A model generated the notes under the pieces. The model saw nothing but the letters and a program-made list of their open reading frames with translations. It searched no databases and was not told the DNA's origin. 64,000 nt of DNA, from contig NC_133332.1 of NCBI RefSeq assembly GCF_042186555.1, positions 126,327,875 through 126,391,874 of the forward strand, given 5' to 3'. Both the position numbers and the translations under genes were made by a program. The stretch is from Aquarana catesbeiana. Lineage: Eukaryota > Chordata > Amphibia > Anura > Ranidae. Each line of letters opens with the position of its first letter. Within the stretch, counting starts at the first letter, position 1. Shown one piece after another: positions 31,465 to 43,261 of the stretch.

Positions 31465-31687
31465 CTGCTCCTAAGGATGAGCTCAGGCGTGTCCGCAAAC
31501 CGCACGCGCAGAGCCCGCCAGAAAGTCGGCACTACGGATCGCTAATCACAAGCAGTGAGACATGTCCCGATGAGCGGCTGCAGAGATGGGGAAAGGTCTC
31601 ATTGCCTGTGATTAGCGCTCAGCAGTGCCGACTTCATGGCAGGCTCCGCACGTGCGGTTTGCAAACACGCCTGAGCTCATCCTTACT
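31465..31687. repeat. Near-perfect palindrome with ~90-bp arms
   Basis: The left arm (from 'aaggatgagctcaggcgtgt') is matched by the right arm, which ends 'acacgcctgagctcatcctt'. 'aagtcggcactacg', 'gctaatcaca' and 'ccgcacgcgc' all have inverted partners. The spacer is about 40 bp. No coding content; probably a fold-back MITE. Confidence 0.75.
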
Positions 31688-34048
31688 CCTGACCTAATAT
31701 GAGCCATATGACCAGTGGCCATCGCTCCATAAGGGGCACCGCCCCCTAATTCATGCGCCCAACCCCTAATCTACATGCAGGGAACTGGACGCATGGGTTT
31801 CAAGGGGTTTTTATTTTTTTTGAAGCACATGATTAGAGCCCGAGGCTCCAATTGGCCTAAAAAAAAGGGTCACCAATGTCTTCCTGTTTCTCCTCCTGAG
31901 TGGCCGGGAGTCCGCAGACCTGAAGGAGAGGCAGCGAATGCTGGGGCACGGAGGAGATGGAGGAGGGGAGCAGCGGCCGCGACCTGGATGGGTTAAGTGC
32001 CTATCGACTGGGGGGGGGGGGGTAATAGATGCCTCAGGTTTGCCAACTCCCCCCCGCCTTCACACTGAGGAGCTTTACAGGCGCTATAGCACTAAAAACA
32101 GCGCCTGCATGGCACCTGTAAAGAGCCTCTCCTCTCACTCTAGTGTGAAAGCCCGAATGCTTTCATACTGGAGCGGTGCGCTGGCAAGACACAAAAAAAG
32201 TCCTGCAAGCCGCATCTTTGAGGTGCTGTAGGAGCGGTATATACACTGCTCCCACAGCGCCATGGGCAGCGCCGGCGAAGTGCCAGCAAAGCTGCGCTTT
32301 TAACCCTTTTTCGGCCATTAGCAGGGGTGTAGGTACTTCTTTGTCAGGCTACACTCCTAGTCACCAGTGCGTTACATTTTTGGACAAATTGCAGTTAATT
32401 TTTCCTTGGTAAATTTGGGGTCTTATTCAGAGTTACATCCTGGCTTTGAGCTCTTCTTTTGTCGGGTAGTGAGCGTTGGCTCTGCTCCTGCAAGACTTGA
32501 TCTGACTGTAATATGATTTGTTTTTATTTGACATGTTCTGCCAAAGTCACCACTTTGCAAGTGCAATTTTATTAATTTACTAGAATGTGATTTATCTGCG
32601 CTATCCAGTGTACTCTGTTTTCCTCTAATGGAATTCCTATCCTAAAGTGACAATGCTGCTTCTCCATAAATACAGGAAGCATGTTACTGGAAGGATCATC
32701 AGGTGAAAATAAAGATTGAACAAAGAAAATGAATGCAGCCACCCCAGCTAAGGACTAATAAGCTGCAATGTATTACAATTTTTGTTCTCAGGTTCAGATA
32801 TACTTGCAGTATAGCAATTGTGACTTAGTGCCCCTCTTAATATAAGCCTATCAGTATGTAAAATATGACTAACAGCATTACCTCCCGACCCTCTAAGTGT
32901 TCTAAAAGCCGAGAGGCGGGCATTCGGGTCATGTGACCGATTTGCTGTCATATAATCAGAAAGCTCCCGATTCCTAGTATGCATCGTGAGCTTTCCGGTA
33001 CCCGACGGCTACCGTAATGGGAGCGCGCTCTCAGCGTGGCAAGTTGTTTTAAACGGGGCCGCATATATGCGGCCACTCAGTGTTAAGGCTCACCCGCTGA
33101 GCAGGCATCTAGGGGTTAAGATTATGCAGCCTGCTATTGCTGAACTCTTGAAAAAGCTAGTTCCCTGGTTGTTATGCTGATACATTGGCTTTAATGTTAT
33201 CTGACCTGCTGGCCCGAAAGAAGTATAGTGATAAGGAATATGCCACTTGTCTGACACATTTACAGCACATGCTTGTTCCAAGTCTGCGACTCAAAATACT
33301 TAAAGTATCACTAAACCCACATCATAAAAAAAACAAAAACTATCAATAAATGCTGTCTTACATACGGTTCATACTCAGTCACTATGAGATTAGTTTTCTG
33401 TAAAAAACCTGGTTGATCCTGCTGATCTCCATCTCCACCTTCTGCTCATGTTGCCAATTCAGCTAGCGATTTTGCAGCTGTGGTGGTAATTCTGCACATG
33501 ATCAGCTTTCAGTGATTTTCTATGCTGAGCACTTCCTATCACATATGAGCAGCCCATGTGACTAGAGAGTCACACATGTTGGCGTATACACAGTAGTAAA
33601 TGACAGCTCCCTCCCTCCTGCTCTCTGCCCACCAGCTAAACACAATGGAGATGGTATATTACATGTAGATTGATAGAGGCTTCTCCTCCCTGTTTTTCTA
33701 AGACACGGGCTGAAAAGACGCAACACAGCCTGTGACTAGCAAAAATCCGTCTACACCATGTTACTGACAAGAAACAATAAGTATTTGATTTTAAATATAA
33801 ATTTGCGTGCCAGGTTAAAACAGTTTACTGATATTTATTTATTTTACTCTGTATTCCAAAGGCTGTTTTTTTTGGTGTTTTTTTTAACATGTGACCTAGC
33901 AGCAGAGGACTAGAAACTCCTCCTACTTATGTTTCCCTACAGACAGGCTGGGAAAGAGCTGGGTCATATGACAGCTGTATATTAATGTCTCTGATGTCTA
34001 GGCAGGGTTGCCCCTAAATTTACCTGCCAGGTATAGTTGCCATGGCCA
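31688..34048. other. Intron, no gene; one degraded MITE fragment
   Basis: About 32050-32310 is a degraded relative of the MITE at 27843-28318 (shared 'ttcacact', 'tgtgaaagcccgaatgcttt', 'agtcctgcaag' words). A G-run lies at about 32010-32020. The remainder is AT-rich with no exon or transposon end recognised. Confidence 0.4.
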
Positions 34049-35142
34049 ATTGTTAGGGATTAATTGATGTCGCCCTAAGTCTGGAATTGCTGCACTTCTC
34101 TCTTCTGTCGCTGGGTGGCCGGGTACCTGGTGACATTGGATAAGATAAGGGCGATACAAGGACAGATTAGGAGTATATGGGGTGTCTCAGCCAATGGGCA
34201 GGGGTTTTCTTGGCCCCTTGGCCAGCTGGGAGAACCTATATATTTGGGTGGAGTCAGGTGATCATGGTTCTGTGCCACCTGGACGTGTGTTGTGCTGCCA
34301 GGGCTGCTAGGCCAAAGTTTGGGCCTATCCAGGGCACATCTGGCTGCTAGGCTGTCTGAGGGCCTATCCAGAAGCAAGAGAGCAGCGTAGGGTTGGGATT
34401 GCGGCTTGCAATTAAACCAGAAGTGACAGTTCTGCCGGCCAGAGAACCTGTCGTAGTCAGAGGTAGAGGTGAAGCTGTCGCCACTAAGGGACGAACCACC
34501 TTGTTAACAGGGACCACAGTGAGTAGCTGAAGCAAGTATACTCACCAACGGGGGATGGTGAAGAATCAGGAAACTTCAGCAGGGACCCAGCCAGTGGGGT
34601 GAAGCTTGAGGATTATGTGGAGTGCCAAGCCAGGGACCAAGCAGGGAAGCAGGGGGTGATGCTTGAGGAAGATACTAAAGTAAGAAGACTAAAAGTGCTC
34701 ACGGGATTAAGTGGCAGTGAATCAGAAAGTCTACTGAGAGAGACTGGAAAGCTCAGTGGGCTGAGAATCTACAAGAAGCGATTGTATAAAGTAGGAGTTC
34801 ATTACAATTTGTGTTAGGAACTGTTCTAAGACTGTTGCCATAAGAGACAGCGCTCCTACACATGCAGATGTGGTGACTTGCTGGGTGCCTTTCCCTGCAG
34901 GGCTGTCTACCTGTAGACGTCTCAGAGTCTGCCAATTGACATTGCAACTACCTAAGGGTGTCCTGGCCCTAAACCCTCTCTCTCACGGTTCTGTGGGAGA
35001 AAATAAATCTGTTTGCATTCAAGAAGTGTCTGGCGCCCATGAATCTACCTTACATGACACCCACTATGTACAGAAGGATGTCAGTTGTTCCTGGCTCAGG
35101 AGGTTCTCATTAGACTAAAGGAGGCCTGGGAACTTACTACAG
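34049..35142 (+). mobile_element. Probable solo LTR
   Basis: The unit begins TGTTAGGG and ends GGAACTTACTACA, so it has TG...CA borders. It carries a TATA-type 'cctatatatttggg' near 34235 and a poly(A) signal aaataaat near 34997. It holds no reading frame of note and no second copy in direct orientation, so a solo LTR of about 1.1 kb fits. The end is duplicated in inverted orientation at 35468-35587. No flanking duplication could be fixed, so the call is moderate. Confidence 0.5.
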
Positions 35143-35587
35143 GTACTTATATATATTTTTTCATTTATAACATAATTACAGTGCCATCATTCACATACAG
35201 AAATAGAAGGAACAATGTAAATTAAATAGGATGGATTTACCAAGACTGAAGAGTGCAAAATCAGATTTCAGGTTTTATTGTCAAAGCCTAAATTTAACAA
35301 GCTGAAGTTAGAAGCTGATTGGCTACTATGCACCACTGCACCAGATTTTGCACTTTTCAGTCTTTGTAAATTAAATTGGATGGATTTACCTTGTTCCTGC
35401 TATTTCTGTATGTGGATGATGGCACTGAAATTAATTATTTATTAATGAAACGAAAAAATATAAGTAAATGTAGCAAGGTTCCAGGCCTCCTTTGGTCTAA
35501 TAGAGTGGGTTGCAAGGCATAGTGGGTGTAATGTAAGGTAGAGTCATGGGCGCCAGACACTTCTTGAATGCAAAGAGATTTATTTGT
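34999..35587. repeat. Inverted duplication of the LTR end plus flank, with a MITE at its centre
   Basis: The left arm contains 'cattcaagaagtgtctggcg', 'aaaggaggcctggg' and 'cattcacatacagaaatag'. The right arm contains the same blocks inverted: 'cgccagacacttcttgaatg', 'ccaggcctccttt' and 'ctatttctgtatgtggatg'. The centre (about 35217-35397) is a MITE-like palindrome with 'aatggatggattta'-type ends around 'gagtgcaaaatc'/'gattttgcac'. The arms extend past the LTR into flanking DNA, so the duplication is not just two LTRs. Confidence 0.75.
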
Positions 35588-36480
35588 GGACGATACTAAG
35601 CTAAGCAGGGCAATAAACTTCTCTGCAGGATGTGGAAACCTTGCAAAAAGATCTGAACAAATTAATGGGGTGGGCGACTACATGGCAAATGAGGTTTAAT
35701 ATAGAAACATTTAAAATAATGCATTTGAGTGGCAAAAATATGAATGCAATCTATACACTGGGGGGAGAACCTCTGGGGGAATCTAGGATGGAAAAGGACC
35801 TGAGGGTCCTAGTAGATGAAAGGCTCAGCAACAGCATGCAATGCCAACCTGCTGCTAACAAAGCAAACAGAATATTGGCATGCATTAAAAAGAGGATTAA
35901 CTCAAGAGATAAAACGATAATTCTCCCACTCTACAAGACTCTGGTCCGGCCTCACCTGGAGTATACGGTCCAGTTCTGGGCACCAGTCCTCAGGAAGGAT
36001 GTACTGGAAATGGAGCGAGTACAAAGAAGGGCAACAAAGCTAATAAAGGTTCTGGAGGATATTAGTTATGAAGAAAAGTTGCAAGGACTGAACTTATTCT
36101 CTCTGGAGAAGAGACGCTTTAGAGGGGATATGATTTCAATTTATAAATACCGTACTGGTGACCCCACAATAGGGATAAAACTTTTTGGTGGAAGGGAGTT
36201 TAACAAGACTTAATGAGTGGCCACTCATTAAAATTAGAAGAAAAGAGGTTTAACCTTAAACTACTTAGAGGGTTCTTTACTGTAAGAGCGGCAAGGATGT
36301 GGAATTCCCTTCCACAGGCGGTGGTTTCAGCGGGGAGCATCGATAGTTTCAAAAAACTATTAGATACGCACCTGAATGACCACATCATACAGGGATATAC
36401 AATCTAATACTATCATATAATCACACACATAGGTTGGACTTGATGGACTTGTGTCTTTTTTTCAACCTCACCTACTATGC
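35588..36480 (+). pseudogene. CR1-like LINE, 5'-truncated reverse transcriptase and 3' tail
   Basis: Starts inside RT at 'VDDTKLS' (the FADD catalytic region), then a small shift. The open stretch 35632-36213 shows 'LQKDLNKLMGWATTWQMRFN', 'MEKDLRVLVDERLS', 'PLYKTLVRPHLEY' and 'MERVQRRATKLI', all standard CR1-type C-terminal RT blocks. The last conserved part ('RAARMWNSLPQAVVSAGSID', 36260-36360) is in another frame. The 3' end has the usual 'ttggacttgatggac' block and a T-rich tail near 36455. It directly abuts the inverted duplication. Strand is opposite to the host gene. Confidence 0.88.
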
Positions 36481-36484
36481 AACT

Positions 36485-36859
36485 AAGATTTTGCACTCTC
36501 CAGTTTTAGTAAACATACCCCTGTGTGTTTACTAGCCCTTTAAATCAGACACTGCCAGAAAACTACCATTCCAGGCCACTTATGGCACCCTCCCATCATT
36601 TTCTTACAAAAGAACAACTTTAAGGTGCTTATCATTAATGTAAATCTCTGAAGTTAGATAACAAATGTATACGAGTACAAAATGTCTGACACATACAGAA
36701 CACTGCTAGAGAGAGAATTTACATCTATCTGGTTAGCAGCCAGACACAAAAAGTGAAAGTAAAAAAAAATATGACTTCCAGACAAGCTTTACAGCAGTGA
36801 TAGGATGCATTCTGAAATCACAGCATAGATTCCCTGTAACGTAAATAGAATGAACCAAC
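36485..36859. other. Intron upstream-adjacent to exon, no feature
   Basis: Begins with a MITE-end-like 'gattttgcactctccag', also seen near 35250-35350. Otherwise AT-rich intron 3' (minus sense) of the 36860-36979 exon. No gene. Confidence 0.4.
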
Positions 36860-36979
36860 CTTAGATGAGACAATCCTGTTATCGCTGAATTTTGGCGCAA
36901 TGTAAGAATCAGTTTCTGAAGCTGGCCTGTGTCCCACATACACTGTGCGCGTTCCAACGCGGTTCTCTTCTCCAGGGCA
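36860..36979 (-). CDS. ATP11C: P4-ATPase flippase exon encoding the cytosolic N-terminus (ATP11C-like)
   Basis: A 120-bp, 40-codon minus-strand exon after TGTTTGACAG and before GTTGGT, in phase 0 at both ends. It begins CPGEENRVGTRTVYVG and ends FSDNRIVSSK, the cytosolic lead-in just before membrane helix 1. The GEE-x-RVGTRTV-x-VG pattern, with P-x-SET and YIA following, is what I recall for vertebrate ATP11C. ATP11A and ATP11B differ here, so this exon decides the paralogue. It joins in frame to 10353-10442. The donor GTTGGT is weaker than consensus. The initiating exon should lie upstream on the minus strand and was not found below 64000. Confidence 0.88.
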
Positions 36980-38037
36980 CTGTCAAACACAAGAAAAATC
37001 ATAACTGAAGTTAATGGTTCACTTCCTAAAGTTAAAGTAAGACAACACTTCAATGATATTACATCCATCGCCAGAAGATCAATCTACAGTTTCCCCTTCT
37101 GCTCAAGACTGCAATCTTGATTGCACTGGATGCTGAACTCTGAATTATGTTTCTGTACAAAAGCCCCAATGTCGTCTTAATGTGACACAATTACAAACAA
37201 ACTGTCTTTTGGAGTCACTGGACACAATCCATTTAGGAAATGGCAGTTTTAACATGTTTATCTCATCGTCCTATTTTAGCAAGGGCAGTTTTAAATCGGG
37301 GAAAAATATGCTTTTTTGGATAATATGAAAGATCTACAGGAAATTGCTAAAACAACACTTAACTCAGCTCTGTTTAGCACCTGTGACAGAATACAAACAA
37401 ACTATCATGACATTTGTTGGATGGGCTGATTTATCAACCCATACCCCAGTTTTGGATTGTTAATTTCAAATATACAAAGAGAAGCACCCTCGCCAATTTC
37501 CACATTAAAATGCTTATGAAGAACTGAACTAGGCACCATTCCCATGTAAACCATCCATATGTCATAACATTATTAAAACATTTTAGAAGAAAAGATCTGC
37601 AACTCAAAAAATATTGTGACCCTCAAGCCTCCATCCTCCTTTTACATTTCAATCTTGGCTCTTGTGTGTGCCCACTCCTCTTCAGCACCACAGTTTAGAT
37701 ACGGGTATAAACCTGCATATGGGAAAATCATTCATTAGTCCAGTGCAGCAATCCAGTCTCAGTCCTCAGGTACCCCCAACCTCTCAGGTTTCCAAGATAT
37801 CAATCACCCTGCTGCCTCTCATGCAGCCGACTGCATTTCTTTGGGGATGTGAATGGGGGAAGTACGGGTGCTGTAGAAGTGGTGGGTTCCCAATTAGGAT
37901 TGGCGAACGCAGCAGGAAGGGCACTATGAGCACGACTTGTGCTTGCCACCTCACCAGCTTGAACTGCATTTATGGGACTCACCACGTCACCAAATGTTAC
38001 TGCAGTGCTGGTTTGACTACGACCGGGGTGTACTAGG
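36980..38037. other. Intron, no feature seen
   Basis: Sequence 5' (minus sense) of the 36860-36979 exon. No exon, RNA gene or transposon end could be supported; parts from about 37730 on look repeat-like. Confidence 0.4.
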
Positions 38038-38757
38038 CCGCTGGTGCTTGCAGTTCACCAAAACGCTTCCAAAAAAAAAAACTGTTAGCGATCGCAGGGA
38101 TCAGGCCTGACTCTGCGAATGCTGCAGTTATGTGTTTAGTGTTTTGTAAGTGACAGTGATCGATCGATACTGCATTTGGGTGGGCTGGGCCGGGCCGGGC
38201 GGAGGGGCAAAATGCAGGTGCTAGCAGGTATCTGGACTGATCCCGCTAACACTGCATTTTTGGGAACCCTAAACTGCTGGGGACGCTAATATAGATCTGA
38301 TCGGATCATATATTGATCCGTTCAGATACTATACCACTAAGGGAGGTGTACGGTGCATGCGTGAGTGTTAGCGGTACTGGCGCTAACCTGGCGCTGCCTG
38401 GGGCTGGTGCTTGCCAGTTCACCAAAACGCTACCAAAAAAACTGTTAGAGATCGCAGGGATCAGGCCTGACTCTGCGAACACTGCAGTTATGTGTTTAGT
38501 GTTTTGTAAGTGACAGTGATCGATCGATATTGCACTTGGGTGGGCTGGGCTGGGCGGAGGGGCAAAACGCAGGTGCTAGCAGGTATCTGGGCTGATCCTG
38601 CTAACACTGCGCTTTTAGGAACCCTAAACTGCTGGGGACGCTAGTATAGATCTGATCGGATCAGATATTGATCCGTTCAGATACTATACCACTAAGGGAG
38701 GCGTATGCTGCGTGCGTGGGTGTTAGCGGTACTGGCGCTAATCTGACGCTGCCTGGG
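38038..38757. repeat. Two tandem ~360-bp repeats
   Basis: Units at about 38038-38399 and 38400-38757 are about 90% alike by eye. Both contain 'gatcgcagggatcaggcctg', 'gtgttttgtaagtgacagtg', 'gatcgatcgata' and 'ctaaactgctggggacgct', and both end in 'tgacgctgcctggggc' or 'tggcgctgcctggggc'. Confidence 0.88.
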
Positions 38758-39520
38758 GCGACGCATATCACCGCCAGGCGATCAGGGGGCTAAACCTTTA
38801 TTCGGTAATAAACGGCGGGTGCCCTGACACTATAAAAATTAACGAACTAACCAGCGTCACCCGTAACACTTATATGGTGATCACTGGTGAAAGGGTTAAC
38901 TAGGGGGCAATCCCAATCCCTGACGCTATAAAACGCTGATGGCGAACCTAAATATTTACCTCCCTAACTAGCGTCACCAGTGACACTAATACAGCGATCA
39001 GAAAAATGATCGCTTAGTGACACTGGCGACGGGGGGTGATCAAGGGGTTAAAACTTTATTTGGGGGGGTTAGGGGGGTACCCTAGACCTAAAAGGGGGCT
39101 AACACTAACTGCCCTACCACACTATCACAAACTGACACCAATGCAGTAATCAGAAAAAAAAAAAAAAACTGCTTGGTGTCAGTGTGACGGGGGGGGGGGG
39201 GGAATCGGGGGTGTAATGTGTGCCTGGCATGTTCTACACTGTGTGTAGTGTTTGTTAGGGTTGTCCCGATACCGATACTAGTATCGGTATCGGCACCGAT
39301 ACAGAGCATTTGCCCAAGTACTTGTACTCGGGCAAATGCTCCCGATGCTTCCCCCGATACCTTGAAGTCAGCGGTGATCGGCGCGTGGGGGGAGTTACAA
39401 GCTTCTCCCCCAGCGGCTTTCACCAGCTTTAGTGACATACAGCGGTGATCGCTCACCGCTGACTGTCACTGCATCCTCCTCCATGCCCCCTCCTTTCCTC
39501 TGTCCCCCTCCGCTGTCCCC

Positions 39521-39637
39521 TGCATTCCTCTCTCCTTATCTGTCCCCTCCGTTCCTCTCTCCTTATCTGTCCCCTCCGTTCCTCTCTCCTTATCTGTCCC
39601 CTCCGTTCCTCTCTCCTTATCTGTCCCCTCCGTTCTC
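39521..39637. repeat. 27-bp minisatellite, about 4.3 units
   Basis: Unit gttcctctctccttatctgt followed by cccctcc, repeated with no visible change. It creates a repetitive Ser-Pro-Pro frame on the plus strand and a Glu-Gly-Thr-Asp frame on the minus strand; neither is a gene. Confidence 0.92.
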
Positions 39638-39918
39638 CCCCTCAGTTCCTCCGTCCCCCTCCTCCTTCCTTTGTGTATGGATAGAGTCAGCTGACTCTGT
39701 CCATACACATAACTGAAACATTGTAATCTCCTGTGATTACGATGTGTCAGTTTATGAATGGAGAGGAGCCGCTGTCTTCTCTCCATTCATTCTCAGTGCA
39801 GCTGAGGCTGCAGAGAAAGGGACTGGGTAATCTCTATCCTCTGTCTCTTTCTCAAGGGGGAGATATCATAGGTCTGTTAAGACCCCTGATATCTCACCAA
39901 AGCCCCCAAAAGGGCTGA

Positions 39919-39964
39919 TTAAAAAAAAAAAAAAAACAAAAAAAAAAAGAATAAAAAAATATTA

Positions 39965-40048
<84 letters not shown>

Positions 40049-40054
40049 ACGTTC

Positions 40055-40086
<32 letters not shown>

Positions 40087-40132
40087 AGCAAAAAAAAAAA
40101 CTGTCACGTGACATTAAAAAAAAAAAAAAAAA
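39919..40132. repeat. Cluster of A, (CA)n and C homopolymer runs
   Basis: A-rich to about 39996, then (CA)n at about 40000-40043, a run of about 18 C at about 40057-40074, and more A-runs to about 40133, all within the hAT MITE. Run lengths may be unreliable in assembly. Confidence 0.85.
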
Positions 40133-40584
40133 AAGTATCGGTAATTGGTTTCGGCGAGTACTTGAAAAAAGTATCAGTACTTGTACTCAGTCCTAAAAAG
40201 TGGTATCGGGACAACCCTAGTGTTTGTGCACTCACATTGAAGTCTTCTCTCCTCGGCGCCGGAACAGAAAATACAGAGCCGAGGAGAGATGACATAATTT
40301 CCTCTGCTGCTGTTTAGCATACAGCAGCAGAGGAAGAATCTGATTGGCTGGGAGCGATCACGAGGGGGGGTCTCCCCCTCACCTCTCATCGCTCCCAGAC
40401 ACAAGCCGACCGCCTCGGGCACCGGGGGGGGGGGGGGGGGGGGGTCCGATCGTACCCCCCGCCCGCGGGAGGCAGATCACGTACAGGTACGCGATTCTGC
40501 CTGCCCGTGCCATTCTGCCGCAGTATATCTGCGTGAGGCGGTCGGAAAGTGGTTAAAACTTATTTTACATTTTTTCATTTTTTA

Positions 40585-43260
40585 CAACATTTAATACTCT
40601 TCAGATATACCACCACCCCGAGACCTTCTTACTGCGCACATAACAGTAATCCCAAAACCTAACAACGACCCAACGTCAATCTCCAATTATAGACCAATAT
40701 CTTTATTAAACATAGATCTTAAGATTTATGCAAAAATTTTGGCAAACAGACTTTTACCACTACTACCTAACCTAATTACGATAGATCAAGTAGGATTTAT
40801 TCCAGGCAGGCAGGCGAGGGAAAAGCTTTTAATATATATCATTGGCTAACTTTTACAAATCAACAAGGTTTTTACCTTTCCTTGGATGCGGAGAAGGCGT
40901 TCGACAGGGTGGCATGGGACTTTATAACAGAAGTCCTATTAAAAATTGGTATACGAGAGCGTATGTTACAATTTATTATGGCTTTATATACAGGCCCGAC
41001 AGCCAGAGTAAGAGTTAATGGTCACCTGTCGGACGCCTTCTCCGTTTATAACGGAACACGTCAAGGTTGCCCTTCATCCCCTTTTATTTTTGTCATTACC
41101 CTTGAACCTTTGTTTTTATGCCTAAAAGAGAATCCGGATATCAAAAGGCATCACAATTGCTCAAATCACTTACAAATTAGTTGATGATATCCTGTTCTTA
41201 AAAGATCCACATATTACTATTCCCAATCTTCTTAAAGAGCTAGCATTATTTGATACTTTAGCTAATTTGCAGATTACCTTTGCAAAATCGTAAGCACTTA
41301 GAATATCTTTGGTTAAAGAAAACGTTAACACAATGCCAAGCTAATTTCGCATTTAAATGGAATACAAAATTGATTACATATTTAGGAACCCAAATCCCTA
41401 TCCACCTATCAGATCTATACAGCATAAATTATACTCAGATTCTTCATAACATACAGAAGGATCTCAAGTCGTGGTCTTCGGGACTGTTTTCATGGCTCGG
41501 TAGAACGGCCATTGTTAAAATGAATATTTTGCAAATCCTGCTCAGAATTTATCTGGGGTAAATTACGACCAAGGTTGAGCTATGATAGATTAACACTTCC
41601 TAAAATGAAGGGTGGTATGGGACTACCAGACCTTCGCAAATATTATTGGGCTTGTCAGCTATCGAGGGTTGTAAACTGGAACATACATGCCAGCACTAAG
41701 GCATAGATCCATATTAGAACATGCATTCTCTCTTTTGCCACTTCGACAACTTCCCTGGACAGCTGTGGCCCGTATTCCAATACGATGCAAACAACACCCG
41801 TTAACAGGCTACACTTTGCGGACATTCACAAAAATGTGTAAACCATTTACAATTTCTTCCTTACCAGGACCGCCAACACCGGTTTGCAAAAACCCCAAAC
41901 TTCCCCCAGGAATTGGTTCATACGTTTCCCTCTCAATTTAGGTCACCAATCAGATTTCAGAGCAGGATAATTCTTTTCCAATCACAAATTTTTACCCAAA
42001 TCCACACTCATGACATTGATGGACATTCCTCAATTTCCTTCACCGGCTAACACTCAACTTAAAAATGTTCTCAATGACCCTAACACACATTCAGTTCTTT
42101 CGAGACAAGAAAAACTTTGAAAAGCTTTGTATGAATTCAGAGCCACAGAGACACTTGATATCGATCATATATATTTTTTTCGCTGAATGCAGAACTAAAT
42201 CTAATCTAGCAACGATAAAGTGGGAAAAAGACCTCTCCTTAAGTCTTTCTGAAGAAGATTGGGGGAAAATATACTCACATATTCATAAAGGGTTCGGTTA
42301 ATGTTTCTGCACAAGAAAACGGTTTCAAAATTTTTGCAAGATGGCACCAAACTCCACTCAAATTACACAAAATAAATCCCCTTATTCCATCCATATGTTG
42401 GAGATGTCATGCACATGATGGCTCCCTATTACACATCTGGTGGGAATGCCCTGTGATTCAAAAATTCTCGACCAAAGTTTATCAACTTATCACTCGTATC
42501 ACTTCTCTCAAAATTGACTTCACACTGGCCCAATTACTTTTACATCACTCCTCTATATCCAGAAAATCTCATCACCGCTCTCTAGTGTTACACCTTATCA
42601 ATGCTGCCAAAATATGAATTCCAGTACACTGGAAATCCACCCATCCACAATAGCAGAATGGATTAAAAGGGTAAATAACATAGCTGAAATGGGAGGAGCT
42701 TATCCATCAAGCCCATGATTCTTCCACTTCATTCCGGGAAACGTGGGCTTGTTGGCAACATTTTCAGACAACGGAATATGCCACATTTTTACAATAATAT
42801 TCCTTTTAAGATTACAACAAAGACAAATGAGAAATAAGAAAATATACAAATGTACACTATCCTTTACTTTCCCTTACCATTCTCTGATACACTTAACTTC
42901 CCTTTGAGGGAATTCCATTTTCGACATCCCTTCTTGTCCCTGATTTTTCAAGAACTACCTATGGATGCACTTCAGTAATTTCGTAGGATTGTTAGAGGTC
43001 CGATGACCACAATACTACCAATCTTACTTATACAGAAATAAAGTGCTCCAATACTTTATTATAACTACATAATAAATCTACTTACATACTCAGAAGTAGT
43101 GTCTTTAACCTGTTAATTTCTGATCTTATTATCAAATTCTCTACCACGACATCTCAGACTCTCATACTAATTGGTATTTAACCCAATGTTCATAAGCTAT
43201 TTCTGTACACGTATACCACTAGTCCTAAGGATGGAGACTATGCTGGGTAATTCAAAAAAA
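40585..43260 (+). pseudogene. 5'-truncated L1-like LINE (copy B), ORF2 fragment and 3' UTR
   Basis: Begins inside RT with 'VIPKPNNDP', 'NYRPISLLNIDLKIYAKILA' and 'DQVGFIPGR'. After a shift it reads LDAEKAFDRVAWDF and 'NGTRQGCPSSPF', and the catalytic box is LVDDILF (about 41180). C-terminal pieces include 'GGMGLPDLRKYYWACQL' and a zinc knuckle 'CWRCHAHDGSLLHIWWEC' (about 42395-42450). Many stops and shifts. The 3' UTR runs to an A9 tract at about 43250. No target-site duplication could be matched. More decayed than copy A and from a different lineage. Confidence 0.85.
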
Positions 43261-43261
43261 A

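Larger units (their letters stand above)
39256..40219. mobile_element. 964-bp hAT MITE (tagggttgtcccgatacc family)
   Basis: Ends tagggttgtcccgatacc and, from the right, tagggttgtcccgatacc are perfect. The 8-bp duplication gtgtttgt lies at 39248-39255 and 40220-40227. 'tatcggtatcgg', 'agtacttgtactcg' and 'gatacttttttcaagtact' form subterminal inverted words. The interior holds a 27-bp minisatellite and long A, CA and C runs. No transposase. Confidence 0.93.
38038..40559. mobile_element. Non-autonomous element with tandem units, right end ...ggaaagtggttaa
   Basis: A long non-coding unit with a tandem block at 38038-38757 and then repeated 'cgctataaaa', 'gatcactgg' and 'agcgtcacc' words. Its right end is GC-rich ('gcgtgaggcggtcggaaag'), finishing at tggttaa. 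It is interrupted by a hAT MITE (39256-40219). No matching left terminus was found, so it is probably truncated on the left and the family is not named. Confidence 0.5.

Noticed and set aside
39432..39786. Repetitive Ser-Pro-Pro and Glu-Gly-Thr-Asp frames
   Set aside because: Both are direct translations of the 27-bp minisatellite in a MITE.
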